From contig JANLZB010000072.1 of the NCBI GenBank assembly GCA_031366005.1, forward strand, positions 1-47,299: a DNA stretch of 47,299 nt. Reading direction: 5' to 3'. The position numbers and the translations under genes were made by a program. Below the pieces are notes generated by a model. It had not been told where the DNA came from, did no database searches, and worked only from the letters and a program-made list of their open reading frames with translations. Below are positions 25,661 through 34,030 of the stretch, in pieces; positions within the stretch are counted from its first letter, which is position 1, and the number at the start of each line of letters is the position of its first letter. Source of the stretch: JANLUX01 sp031366005 (GTDB lineage: Bacteria; Bacteroidota; Bacteroidia; AKYH767-A; OLB10).

Positions 25661-27331
25661 CTATTGTTTATAAGTACGCTCTTTAATAGCGGTAAAAACC
25701 GGTGGATTGCGAAGCGCTTTCAAAGCCACTAAAATATCAGGGTCATAATCAAATCCGTTTTCTATTCTGCCATTTTGATAATAGTAACGGCTCACAATTT
25801 CGTTTTCTATCAATTCTTTAATTTCCTCTTTGTGTGTTTTTAAATCTGCATTCTTATCATGAAGCAATTTCCTATGCACATTCTCATACTCCGTTTTAAT
25901 TCCATCAAAATATTTTTCCTTTTCAGCATCCGCTTTCAACTCTTCTAATTTTTTTTCACTTTCAGTTACATAGTCATAATCCTTGTTACTGATAAAATTT
26001 ACAAAATCATTGTAGTCGTTATCATCTAAACGGAAAGTTCTTGCCGGAGGAATTGCAGAATGTGTCTGACGGTATCTGGTAGCATAATCAAAAAACAAAT
26101 ATTTACCTACAAGACTTTGTGAAATGCTGCTGAAACTTAACGGCTCTGTTGCAAAATCCGGAGCAATTCCTCCACCGTCATAAACTTTTCTTCCTGCTTT
26201 GGTTTTAAATTCATTCATCAAAGAATCAGGAACTTTGCCCACGCTTCCATCGGGATTACGGTGAGTGTAATCAAGTGCCTGAATACATCTGCCACTCGGA
26301 ATATAATATTTAGCGGTTGTTACTTTTAGCTGTGTGTTATAAGAAAGCGGACGTGTGGTTTGCACCAATCCTTTTCCGAAAGTTCGCTGACCAATCACAA
26401 TTCCCCTATCTAAATCCTGCAAGCTGCCTGAAACAATTTCTGCAGCAGAAGCAGAACCACTGTTAACTAAAATTGCTAATGGAACCTGCGTGTCAACAGG
26501 AGTGTTAAGTGCTTTATAAACTTTATCCCACTCTTTTACTTTACCGCGTGTGCTCACCACTTCCTGTCCACGATCAACAAAAACATTTACAATGTTTACA
26601 GCTTCGTTCAGCAATCCACCCGGATTACCACGTAAATCAAGAATCACTCCGTCTAATTTATTCTTTGCCTTTAAAGAAGTAAGAGCATCTTTCACTTCTA
26701 AACCTGCATTATCAGTAAAGCTGGTCAAACGGATGTAACCGATATGATCATCAAGCATTCCATAGAAAGGAACATTTTTAATTTGAATTTCTTCGCGAAC
26801 CAATGTTTTAGTGATTGGCGCTGATTCACCAGAACGTTGCAACACAATTGTTAATGGAGTATGTGGTTGGCCCTTTAACATTTTACTTACTTCATCTGAT
26901 CGTTTACCAATGGCTTTTTGTCCGTTAATTTCTTTGATAATATCACCAGCCATTATACCTGCTTTCTGTGCAGGAAATCCTTCATAAGGATCAGTAATAA
27001 TAACACTGTCACCACGCTGACCGATTAACGCACCCACACCACCATATTGACCGGTAGTCATAAAACGGTAGTCCTCCATTTCTGATTCAGGAATAAATTG
27101 CGTGTAAGGATCCAGTCCTTCCAGCATGGAGTCAATTCCTTTACGCACTAAATCTTCCGGATCGGTTTTATCTACATAATAAATATTCAACTCACGAAAC
27201 AGTGTAGTGAAAATGTCAATGTTGCGCGAAATCTCGAAGTAATCATCATTGGCAGTAAAGGACCATATACCTATGGAAGCCACAAGTGCTACTGCAATCC
27301 ATTTAATCTTAGAAGAAATTTTTTTCATCAT
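25661..27331 (-). CDS. Carboxy-terminal processing protease (S41 family)
   Basis: A 556-residue serine protease that trims C-termini of envelope proteins. An N-terminal hydrophobic anchor (about 10-25) is followed by a PDZ domain (about 90-170; QKAGIMAGDIIKEING). In the protease core the Ser-Lys dyad is Ser295 (NSGSASAAE) and Lys320 (RTFGKGLVQ), with the 25-residue spacing seen in Tsp. A charged helical C-terminal part (about 410-556) is typical of the Bacteroidota CtpA-like branch. It lies 57 bases after yidD on the same strand. Two successive ATG codons (27331, 27328) can start it. Confidence 0.93.
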   Translation of the reverse strand: MMKKISSKIKWIAVALVASIGIWSFTANDDYFEISRNIDIFTTLFRELNIYYVDKTDPEDLVRKGIDSMLEGLDPYTQFIPESEMEDYRFMTTGQYGGVGALIGQRGDSVIITDPYEGFPAQKAGIMAGDIIKEINGQKAIGKRSDEVSKMLKGQPHTPLTIVLQRSGESAPITKTLVREEIQIKNVPFYGMLDDHIGYIRLTSFTDNAGLEVKDALTSLKAKNKLDGVILDLRGNPGGLLNEAVNIVNVFVDRGQEVVSTRGKVKEWDKVYKALNTPVDTQVPLAILVNSGSASAAEIVSGSLQDLDRGIVIGQRTFGKGLVQTTRPLSYNTQLKVTTAKYYIPSGRCIQALDYTHRNPDGSVGKVPDSLMNEFKTKAGRKVYDGGGIAPDFATEPLSFSSISQSLVGKYLFFDYATRYRQTHSAIPPARTFRLDDNDYNDFVNFISNKDYDYVTESEKKLEELKADAEKEKYFDGIKTEYENVHRKLLHDKNADLKTHKEEIKELIENEIVSRYYYQNGRIENGFDYDPDILVALKALRNPPVFTAIKERTYKQ

Positions 27332-27388
27332 TTGTATTCGTGATATTCGTGATTCATTCGTCCTGATACATCAGGATAATTACAGTAA

Positions 27389-27610
27389 TTAAGGTACCGG
27401 ATCATATCCATGCCCACCCCAGGGATTGCATGATAATAAACGTTTAAGAGTAAGCCATAATCCGCGTAGTGTTCCGTGTTTGCGCAAAGCTTCCATGCTG
27501 TATTCTGCACACGTTGGAGTATATCTGCATGCAGAAGGCAGATAGGGAGAAATCGCAAACTTGTAAAAGCGTACAATTGCAATTAACAATTTATTCACCG
27601 GGCTGCTCAT
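27389..27610 (-). CDS. yidD: Membrane protein insertion efficiency factor YidD
   Basis: A 73-residue amphipathic protein that assists membrane insertion by YidC. The family signature is complete: FYKFAISPYL, CRYTPTCAEY and the tail LSCNPWGGHGYDPVP. Its first 20 bases overlap the end of rnpA, the arrangement usual in bacteria, and translational coupling is likely. No yidC or rpmH is next to it here. Confidence 0.95.
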   Translation of the reverse strand: MSSPVNKLLIAIVRFYKFAISPYLPSACRYTPTCAEYSMEALRKHGTLRGLWLTLKRLLSCNPWGGHGYDPVP

Positions 27611-27998
27611 GAAGACTGATTAAACGTTGTAAAAGTAAAATTATTTTCTCTTTGGTTTCTGTGTAAGGAATGAGGTCGTTTCCGTTATAAAGAAAAACCA
27701 ATGCAAGTCCGATTTGATTTTTTATACAGCATTCCAGCAAAGCATTTTTATTTAAACGATAGCTTTCGCGCATTAATCTTTTCATGCGATTTCGTTTCAC
27801 TGCAAGTTTTATCCTGCGGCTGGAAACTGCAAAGGCTACTTTTACAGGAATCTTTTTTTCAGGAATTACTTTGATCCATAAAAGCTTAAATGGAAATTTA
27901 TTAAGACTGTTGCCGTCTTCAAAAAGTTTTTCAAAAAGCTTAAGACTTTTTAGCTTTTCTGATTTGGGGAAGGAAAAAGAAATTTGCTGTCCAAGCAA
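27591..27998 (-). CDS. rnpA: Ribonuclease P protein component
   Basis: A 135-residue basic protein that binds the RNase P RNA for tRNA 5' maturation. It begins with the usual FSFPKSEKLKS box, continues VAFAVSSRRIK and carries the RNR signature AVKRNRMKRLMRESYR near 76-91. The only possible start is a TTG at 27998: no ATG or GTG is in frame before the conserved N-terminus, and an upstream stop (the hemD stop, 28003-28001) closes the frame. The start is 2 bases after hemD, so the genes are coupled. rpmH, normally just upstream, is absent. Confidence 0.95.
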   Translation of the reverse strand: MLGQQISFSFPKSEKLKSLKLFEKLFEDGNSLNKFPFKLLWIKVIPEKKIPVKVAFAVSSRRIKLAVKRNRMKRLMRESYRLNKNALLECCIKNQIGLALVFLYNGNDLIPYTETKEKIILLLQRLISLHEQPGE

Positions 27999-28000
27999 AA

Positions 28001-28744
28001 TTATTTATTGTTCTTTTTGATATAATTCTCAATAGACATGGTCATTGATGGAGCTTCAGGAACCGGTGCCTGAATATCTAAACGCAGACCTGCTTCTAAA
28101 ACGGCCTGTGAAGTAGTGTGTCCAAAGGCAGCAATCAAAGTGTTGTTCTGTTTAAATTCAGGAAAATTTTTGAAGAGTGAAGTAATTCCGGCAGGACTGA
28201 AAAAAACAAGCATGTCGTATTTCACATCCGCAAGATCACTCAAATCGCTTGCAACAGTTTTATAAATAGTGGCTTTTGTAAAGTTATAATGATGAGAAGT
28301 TAAGGCATCAGCAATTTCCTGCTTGGCAATGTCAGAACAAGGAAGCAGAAATTTTTCCTTCTTGTGCTTCTTCATCACATCCATCAGATCGTTGATGTTT
28401 TGTTTGCCGTAAAATATTTTACGCTTTCGATAAGTGATATACTTCTGCAAATAAAATGCTGTAGATTCAGAGATACAGAAATATTTTAACTCTTCAATAT
28501 TTGTAATACGCATCTCATTACAAATACGGAAAAAATGATCAGCAGCATGACGGCTGGTTAATATCACCGCATTATGCTCAGCAATATTTACCCTGTCTTT
28601 TCTAAACATACCAGCCGGAATTCCTTCAATATGAATGAATGCCCTGAAATCAATTTTCAGGTTGTATTTCTTAGCAAACTCTGTATATGGGGATTTTTCT
28701 GACTCAGGTTTTGCCTGAGTTATGAGTATCGTTTTTACTTTCAA
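28001..28744 (-). CDS. hemD: Uroporphyrinogen-III synthase
   Basis: A 247-residue HemD that closes and isomerises hydroxymethylbilane to uroporphyrinogen III in haem and cobalamin synthesis. HemD is poorly conserved, but the two-domain fold pattern is visible: ITQAKPESEKSPY at the start, the hinge AVILTSRHAADHF, and the C-terminal VFFSPAGITSLF and AAFGHTTSQAVLEAG blocks. Translation must start at TTG 28744, since an in-frame stop lies 10-12 bases upstream and no ATG is available. Its pairing with the DUF4271 gene upstream is typical of Bacteroidota. It precedes rnpA by 2 bases. Confidence 0.88.
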   Translation of the reverse strand: MKVKTILITQAKPESEKSPYTEFAKKYNLKIDFRAFIHIEGIPAGMFRKDRVNIAEHNAVILTSRHAADHFFRICNEMRITNIEELKYFCISESTAFYLQKYITYRKRKIFYGKQNINDLMDVMKKHKKEKFLLPCSDIAKQEIADALTSHHYNFTKATIYKTVASDLSDLADVKYDMLVFFSPAGITSLFKNFPEFKQNNTLIAAFGHTTSQAVLEAGLRLDIQAPVPEAPSMTMSIENYIKKNNK

Positions 28745-28788
28745 AGGCGCTGTTTAATTAACTGTCTTGTTTCTCATAAACCCTGTTT

Positions 28789-29631
28789 CTATAAAGTTGC
28801 AAGTTTATAGATAATTAACAGAGGGGCTATTTCGAAGCTGCAAAGGTATAAAAACAAATAAAAGAGAGAGAAACGCTGAATGGTGAGCCCGATACCAACC
28901 GCACGGAAAAGCCTGTATAATAACAGGAATGCAATTATAATAAGCGTTACAATCACAATGTAGTAGCGGTATCCAGATGGCAGATACGCTGTAAGAATGA
29001 TAGCAGGAAAAAGTACTAAACCGATAACCATATTCACTAAAAAAATATTAAAAATGTAAGTGGCTACCGGTTTTTCTATTTGGAAAACGACACTGAGAAA
29101 CCGCAACAAAATCATTTTGAAGGAATACACCAATGCAATGATAAGTGCGAATAAAATAAAACGGTTAAATCCTCCGGGTAATAAATAATGATTCCATTCC
29201 ATAACCATACTTACCTGGTAAACGAATAATCCTGAAACAAAATAGGCAATGATGGAAAGAATCAATGATGCACGTTGGAGCAACACACTTTCATCGCGCA
29301 CAATCTGGTTAGTTGTTGTAAGGCTAAAAAATGCGTCCCACAACTGAGAAAAGATTCTGAAATAAAAAACTTTAAACCAGGTGAGCAACAGCAGCATGCC
29401 CATCAATACAATGGTAAACCAATCTAAAGTAAAAGCATTAAATGGTTCTGCGCTTCGCGAATGTTGTTTTAATAAATGAGAAGTAAATAATTCCAGTCGC
29501 TGCGGCACAACCACCGAATCATCTGTTGAATCTTTTATCTCAACATCATGAAACCGGAAAGGCCTTGCAGCAGTCTGTGCTAAACTATCCGAATATAAAT
29601 GCTGAGTTTGCTGTGTGTCGTTTTGTAACAT
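28789..29631 (-). CDS. DUF4271 family membrane protein
   Basis: A 280-residue protein: a soluble N-terminal part of about 65 residues, then a first helix (FTIVLMGMLLLLTWFKV), and six to seven further helices to the end. The pattern and the position just upstream of hemD are those of the Bacteroidota DUF4271 family, whose function is not known to me. It is the first gene of the hemD-rnpA-yidD cluster and is preceded by the best-supported promoter of this region, with a leader of only a few bases. Confidence 0.8.
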   Translation of the reverse strand: MLQNDTQQTQHLYSDSLAQTAARPFRFHDVEIKDSTDDSVVVPQRLELFTSHLLKQHSRSAEPFNAFTLDWFTIVLMGMLLLLTWFKVFYFRIFSQLWDAFFSLTTTNQIVRDESVLLQRASLILSIIAYFVSGLFVYQVSMVMEWNHYLLPGGFNRFILFALIIALVYSFKMILLRFLSVVFQIEKPVATYIFNIFLVNMVIGLVLFPAIILTAYLPSGYRYYIVIVTLIIIAFLLLYRLFRAVGIGLTIQRFSLFYLFLYLCSFEIAPLLIIYKLATL

Positions 29632-29642
29632 TTACGATATCG

Positions 29643-29675
29643 CAAAACTACACGTTTGAATTATTCCGTGTCAAA
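29643..29675 (-). promoter_or_regulatory. Promoter of the DUF4271-hemD-rnpA-yidD operon
   Basis: Minus-strand TTTG (29675-29672), a 21-base spacer and TAGTTTTG (29650-29643) match both halves of the Bacteroidota consensus. The -33 half overlaps the last codons of the upstream DUF5777 gene. The expected start site is within about 6 bases of the ATG at 29631, so the transcript would be nearly leaderless. Confidence 0.65.
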
Positions 29676-30609
29676 GCCGGAAATTTCTTGAAATATTAAA
29701 GCTGAATCTGAATCCACCTTTAGTCCATGAATCAGTAGTGTTGGTGATAAATTCCCGTTCTATAATTCCTGCGGCATTGGTCCACATAATGCTGAAAACA
29801 TGTCCACCGGTTTCTATTTCAATACCTGCACCCAGCGGATTATAAAACCCATTGTTGTTATCAATTTTTCTCAAATCAGAAAAATTGTAAACGTAATCAG
29901 CTACAAAAGCCATGCTGCGCGTAAACTTAAACCGCCCTGCGACACCCAATGCAAAAACGGTATTGTCATCTAATGGATTTTCAACGAAATTACGGTGAAC
30001 CATAGCAGGAACTAATTCCATTGAGAGCTTAGACGAAAACTTGCGGGCAATGATTGCCTGAGCAACATAAGTAATCCTTCTTAGTTGTTGTTTCAATGCA
30101 GGATTTGAATCATCTGCTTTTTTAAACAATCCTGCCGCATCATTTTTTGGTGTATAAGCAAGGCTTCCAAAAAGTGTTATAGAAAAAGGAATTTTATTAT
30201 CCGTGGTTTGTTGAAGCAAACGATATTTTAAAAGCCCTTCAAGATTTTCCTCGCGCTTTGAGCGTGAGAACCCAATTGTTAAAGCATCACTGATGCCATA
30301 CTCAAACGCAATGCGGATATCCGTAGAGTTATCAAATCCATAAAAATTATGAGCATTGCCTCCGCTCTTATCGCCCACAGCACCAAAGCGATGAGCTACT
30401 CTGAAATCCAAAGTACGTTTATGTACGGTTTCATTGCTCTGCATATTTATAATGCGTGTGGTTTTAAATGTTGCTGTTACTTTTTGTTTAGATGGTACCT
30501 CATCATTCAGCAATGAAGTAATATCATAACTGCTGCTGTCCTTTTCATTTTGCGCATAGGTTGAAGTGCAAAGCAGTAACAGCATTATCAATGAATAGAT
30601 TTTTTTCAT
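29671..30609 (-). CDS. DUF5777-type outer-membrane beta-barrel protein
   Basis: A 312-residue exported protein (signal peptide ending STYAQ, residue 20). The body reads as repeated amphipathic strands, beginning ATFKTTRIINMQSNE, then LDFRVAHRFGAVG and FYGFDNSTDIRIAFEYGI, which is the DUF5777 pattern, and it ends in a basic aromatic strand. It is the third gene of a compact operon behind a cytochrome-like lipoprotein and a YceI-like protein (4-base gap to the latter). The grouping suggests a role with small lipid or quinone carriers at the envelope, but no substrate can be read. Confidence 0.8.
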   Translation of the reverse strand: MKKIYSLIMLLLLCTSTYAQNEKDSSSYDITSLLNDEVPSKQKVTATFKTTRIINMQSNETVHKRTLDFRVAHRFGAVGDKSGGNAHNFYGFDNSTDIRIAFEYGISDALTIGFSRSKREENLEGLLKYRLLQQTTDNKIPFSITLFGSLAYTPKNDAAGLFKKADDSNPALKQQLRRITYVAQAIIARKFSSKLSMELVPAMVHRNFVENPLDDNTVFALGVAGRFKFTRSMAFVADYVYNFSDLRKIDNNNGFYNPLGAGIEIETGGHVFSIMWTNAAGIIEREFITNTTDSWTKGGFRFSFNISRNFRL

Positions 30610-30613
30610 GCTT

Positions 30614-31171
30614 CTATTTATCTTTTTTATAAGGAATATAATCAGCGTTTATTTTCACCTCAACTACCTCTGCAATATTTGACATCATAATTTTCGGGAT
30701 GGTGATGTTATGATCTTTCACCGTCACGTTAAATGCTGAAGTGATATTAAATTTTCCATCTTTAATAATCAATTTTCCTTTTTCAGTGTGTTGCTTGTCC
30801 ACTCCGTGAATATTAAAAACACCTGTTGCAGTAATTTCATAAATTCCATCCTTCGTCCAGTCAATGATCTCATTTATTTTTCCTTTAAAACTGGCGTTTG
30901 GATACTTATCACTCTCAATATATTTCTCATTAAAATGTTCCTGCATCAATGCTTTCTTAAATTGAAAAGTGCGTATCGGCACATTAAAAGCAATCTCGTT
31001 ATTTGAAATATTTAATACCGATGTCATACTTTGCGAACTTGCCGCAATATCTTCTACGGGAGTGTAAGAATAAAAAGAGGCTTTTGCTCCTTGAGCCAAA
31101 TAGATGGGTTGAGCATAACATCCAAATGCTTCACCGATGATTAGAAAAGTTAACATCAATAATGTTTTCAT
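30614..31171 (-). CDS. YceI-family periplasmic lipid-binding protein
   Basis: A 185-residue protein with signal peptide (hydrophobic core 3-15, cleavage near CYAQ), followed by an eight-strand lipocalin-like YceI domain that in relatives binds isoprenoid chains such as polyprenyl pyrophosphate or quinone precursors. Typical segments are EHFNEKYIESDKYPNASF and the strand GVFNIHGVDKQHTEKG. The ATG at 31171 gives a proper signal peptide; a longer frame to 31225 would prefix a basic, non-signal stretch. It lies between the cytochrome-like gene (25-base gap) and the DUF5777 barrel (4-base gap). Confidence 0.87.
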   Translation of the reverse strand: MKTLLMLTFLIIGEAFGCYAQPIYLAQGAKASFYSYTPVEDIAASSQSMTSVLNISNNEIAFNVPIRTFQFKKALMQEHFNEKYIESDKYPNASFKGKINEIIDWTKDGIYEITATGVFNIHGVDKQHTEKGKLIIKDGKFNITSAFNVTVKDHNITIPKIMMSNIAEVVEVKINADYIPYKKDK

Positions 31172-31196
31172 TTTTTTTCTCTTTTTGAATTTAGTT

Positions 31197-31556
31197 TTAC
31201 TTGCATTTGAGTGCGCCCTGGTCAAGCCATGAATTAAGTTTTGCTAAATCAGTCGGAATCAAGGAATCTCCCTGAGGCATGTGATCAGGGTGACTTACCG
31301 GAAGATTAATCCTGTATTTCATTGCAACTCTTTTAGTATAAACCACACCGTAATCAGTAAAAATAAAGGGAGCAGCACCACCTGTCACATGACAACCCGC
31401 AACAGCGCATTTAGTTTCAAAAATTGGTTTTATTGCAGTGGAGTAATAAGTGGAGTCGCATCGAATTGTTATTTCGTCTGCTTTATCATTAAGACAGCCG
31501 GTGAAACCATTTATTATAATAAGTAGTACCACATAAGTAATTATTAAACGGTTCAT
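31197..31556 (-). CDS. Small c-type-cytochrome-like lipoprotein (CX4CH)
   Basis: A 119-residue lipoprotein: a lipobox FTGC places the lipidated Cys near residue 20. A single haem-attachment-like motif CAVAGCH (C-x4-C-H) follows PIFETK, and a later Met-containing segment (HPDHMPQGD) could supply the distal ligand. The four-residue spacing between Cys residues differs from the standard CxxCH but is seen in a group of Bacteroidota cytochrome-like domains; haem binding is therefore inferred. It heads an operon with YceI and DUF5777 genes. Confidence 0.72.
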   Translation of the reverse strand: MNRLIITYVVLLIIINGFTGCLNDKADEITIRCDSTYYSTAIKPIFETKCAVAGCHVTGGAAPFIFTDYGVVYTKRVAMKYRINLPVSHPDHMPQGDSLIPTDLAKLNSWLDQGALKCK

Positions 31557-31577
31557 TTGACTCCTGATTTTCTATTG

Positions 31578-31607
31578 CAAAGTAAAACATTATCATCATA
31601 ATCAAAA
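31578..31607 (-). promoter_or_regulatory. Candidate promoter of the cytochrome-YceI-DUF5777 operon
   Basis: Minus-strand TTTTG (31607-31603), a 17-base spacer and TTACTTTG (31585-31578) resemble the phylum consensus with one mismatch in the -7 half. It lies 21 bases before the first ATG. Confidence 0.4.
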
Positions 31608-31751
31608 TCACTTTAGTCAACAGGGAAAATATTGATTTGTACACCAAGCAATTTTTTTAATCACGTAATATTTGTTGCTTATTGAATAATTCTAACTTGA
31701 GTATTTAACATTTAGAATTTCACAGTAGCTTCGCACCTTACTCACATTATC

Positions 31752-33623
31752 TTGAAAAAAATTTTATTTCCTTTGTTACTTACACTATGTTTTGGTTGTA
31801 AGCAATCCTCAAAAAAAATTTCTACCATAACTTCTGAAACAATGAAAACAAACGATGTACACTCATTTGCAAAGCCTGATGAGGCTGTAATAAAACATAT
31901 TGATTTAACCCTCCAGGTTAATTTTCCAAAAAAAGAACTGGAAGGAAAAGCAATTTTAACCATTGACAATATTGCCAAGGGAAACAGCATTCATCTTGAC
32001 ACACGAAATCTGAATATTGCATCCATCACCCTGGATGACAACACACCTACAACATTTGAATTGAAACCGGAAACACCTTTTCTCGGCAGTGAATTAATAG
32101 TTGCCATAAAACCTGAGACCAAAAAAGTAAATATTGTTTACACCACTTCGCCCAACGCTGCTGCGGTGCAATGGCTGAATCCGCAACAAACTGCTGGTGG
32201 AAAACAGCCGTTTCTTTTCACACAGAGCCAGGCAATACTTGCACGCACCTGGATTCCTCTTCAAGACAGTCCCGGAATTCGTTTTACTTATGATGCTACT
32301 GTGCATTGCCCTGCAGAGTTGATGGCTGTGATGAGTGCAGAAAATGATACTGTTTTACATACAGATGGTATATATCATTTCCACATGCCTCAACCAATTC
32401 CTTCTTATCTGATGGCTTTAGCAGTGGGTGATTTAAAGTTTCATAGTTATGATGGAAGAAGCGGTGTGTTTGCCGAACCCGTTACATTACCAAAAGCTGC
32501 TTATGAATTTGAAGATATGCCGAAAATGATTTCAGCAGCTGAAGAATTGTACGGCCCTTATCAATGGGGACGTTATGATGTGCTGGTTCTCCCTCCTAGC
32601 TTTCCTTTCGGAGGAATGGAAAATCCAAGAATAACATTTGCAACACCTACTATACTTGCTGGTGACCGTTCTCTTGTTGCACTTGTTGCACATGAACTTG
32701 CACATAGTTGGAGCGGTAACTTAGTTACAAATGCAACATGGAATGATTTCTGGCTGAATGAGGGATTCACTGTGTATTTTGAAACACGCATCATGGAAAA
32801 ATTGTATGGTAAAGCTTACGCTGATATGCTCACCGTACTAAGCAAAGGCGAACTGGAACATACTATTGAAGATATAGGTGCAACCAACCAGGACACACAT
32901 CTTTATCTCAACCTGAAAGACCGTGACCCTGATGATGGAATGAGTGATATTGCTTATGAGAAAGGAAGGTTTTTTCTAACCAGTATTGAGCAAGCCGTGG
33001 GCCGTGAGAAATGGGATGCATTTCTAAAAAAATATTTTACAGATAATGCTTTTCACAGCATGACTACTGAAATGTTTTTAACTTACCTCGATAAAGAATT
33101 AATAAAAGGGGATACAACACTTAAAAATAATTTGCACATACAAGAATGGATTTATGGTCCGGGCTTACCCCCAAATTGTCCTGTGATTACTTCTGCTGAA
33201 TTAGACCGAGCAAAAGCTGCTGCAAATGATTTTCTGAAAGGGACATCACCAGCAAAAATAAATGTGCAAGGTTGGACAACACATCATTGGCTGCAATTTC
33301 TGCGCACATTACCTGACAGTCTTTCTCAAGAACAAATGAAATCACTGGATGCACAATTTCATTTCACACAAAGCGGTAATTCAGAAATTCTTTGCGACTG
33401 GCTGCAGCATTGCATCCATAGTAATTACACAGAAGCAGATGCCACACTCGAACATTTTTTAATCAACGTAGGCAGACGCAAATTTTTAAAACCACTTTAC
33501 ACTGCATTGATTCAAACTCCCGATGGAAAAGAAAAAGCAAAAAGAATTTATGCAAAAGCACGACCTGGTTATCATACTGTTGCAACCGCTACGTTTGATG
33601 AGATGCTGGGTGTGAAGCTTTAG
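31752..33623 (+). CDS. M1-family metallo-aminopeptidase, lipoprotein (leukotriene-A4-hydrolase-like)
   Basis: A 623-residue zinc aminopeptidase. The exopeptidase motif GGMEN is at 287-291, HELAH at 314-318 and the third zinc ligand Glu337 in NEGFT. The C-terminal helical region (about 470-610, PKxxxx-like repeats) matches the leukotriene A4 hydrolase/ColAA-type branch. The start is a TTG at 31752: it alone produces the signal peptide with lipobox CFGC (lipid Cys16), whereas the next ATG (codon 31) would remove it. The enzyme is therefore expected on an envelope membrane, trimming peptides outside the cytosol. It is followed by a palindromic repeat and a long regulatory gap. Confidence 0.93.
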   Translation: MKKILFPLLLTLCFGCKQSSKKISTITSETMKTNDVHSFAKPDEAVIKHIDLTLQVNFPKKELEGKAILTIDNIAKGNSIHLDTRNLNIASITLDDNTPTTFELKPETPFLGSELIVAIKPETKKVNIVYTTSPNAAAVQWLNPQQTAGGKQPFLFTQSQAILARTWIPLQDSPGIRFTYDATVHCPAELMAVMSAENDTVLHTDGIYHFHMPQPIPSYLMALAVGDLKFHSYDGRSGVFAEPVTLPKAAYEFEDMPKMISAAEELYGPYQWGRYDVLVLPPSFPFGGMENPRITFATPTILAGDRSLVALVAHELAHSWSGNLVTNATWNDFWLNEGFTVYFETRIMEKLYGKAYADMLTVLSKGELEHTIEDIGATNQDTHLYLNLKDRDPDDGMSDIAYEKGRFFLTSIEQAVGREKWDAFLKKYFTDNAFHSMTTEMFLTYLDKELIKGDTTLKNNLHIQEWIYGPGLPPNCPVITSAELDRAKAAANDFLKGTSPAKINVQGWTTHHWLQFLRTLPDSLSQEQMKSLDAQFHFTQSGNSEILCDWLQHCIHSNYTEADATLEHFLINVGRRKFLKPLYTALIQTPDGKEKAKRIYAKARPGYHTVATATFDEMLGVKL

Positions 33624-33632
33624 CGTCTTCCT

Positions 33633-33665
33633 AAACCTCCGAGGTTATTAAAACCCTGGAGGTTT
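33633..33665. repeat. Palindromic intergenic repeat, second copy of the AAACCTCC type
   Basis: AAACCTCC (33633-33640) pairs exactly with GGAGGTTT (33658-33665), with an inner CCTCCGAGG partial palindrome. It closely resembles the element at 8104-8136 and, like it, lies just past the stop of a gene (10 bases after the M1 peptidase). It may end that transcript, as the hairpin is followed by A/T-rich sequence. Confidence 0.65.
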
Positions 33666-33829
33666 AATAAAATAATCATTAAAAAATTTCTTTCATGCCT
33701 CAACCACTCCCTCTTTTAGAACCCAGTTGTTATTATCACATTTATAATCACGCGAATGGTAATGATGCTTTATCCTCAATTTCTTAATTTCGCAAACGCT
33801 GAAAGCATTTTAATATGCACAGGCAATGA

Positions 33830-34021
33830 TAAGCTTGTTAGGTGAGGTTACTGAATGAATAAAAGCTGCTGCCCGGAAATGTCGAGAGACGCCAATGGGT
33901 ATAACAGGCGTGGTCGGAATAAGGCTTCGCATAACGCAGCTTCCAATTCCACTTCTCCCTCGGGAGAGGGTTGGGTGAGGCGGATCACGTCATTTTGAAC
34001 TAAAACTCTACGAGGAGCTTA
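33830..34021 (+). promoter_or_regulatory. M-box (ykoK) magnesium riboswitch upstream of mgtE
   Basis: The segment carries the conserved core of the M-box Mg2+ riboswitch in order: GTTAGGTGAGG (33837-33847), GCTGCTGCCC (33865-33874), AATGTC (33878-33883), AGACGCCAATGGGT (33887-33900), AACAG (33903-33907), ATAAGG, AACGCAGCT, and near the end AAACTCTACGA (34003-34013). The closing stem P1 pairs TAAGCT (33830-33835) with AGCTTA (34016-34021). The region is clearly richer in G+C than its surroundings. It lies about 100 bases upstream of mgtE, the standard target. In known examples Mg2+ binding lowers expression of the downstream transporter. One variable arm is extended by a CTCCC/GGGAG hairpin (33954-33967). 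Confidence 0.93.
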
Positions 34022-34030
34022 ACATACATA

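Noticed and set aside
27328..27582. Minus-strand frame of 84 codons overlapping yidD
   Set aside because: yidD in another frame has the full family signature; the frame has no independent support.
22469..33701. Shared string TTCTTTCATGCCT in two intergenic gaps (near 22470 and 33690)
   Set aside because: A 13-base match is expected by chance several times in 47 kb of biased sequence, and flanks diverge.
33855..33998. A 47-codon open reading frame in the gap before mgtE, with a basic Arg/Asn-rich product
   Set aside because: It lies wholly inside the M-box aptamer. Its base order is explained by the conserved RNA blocks, and its composition is unlike neighbouring genes.
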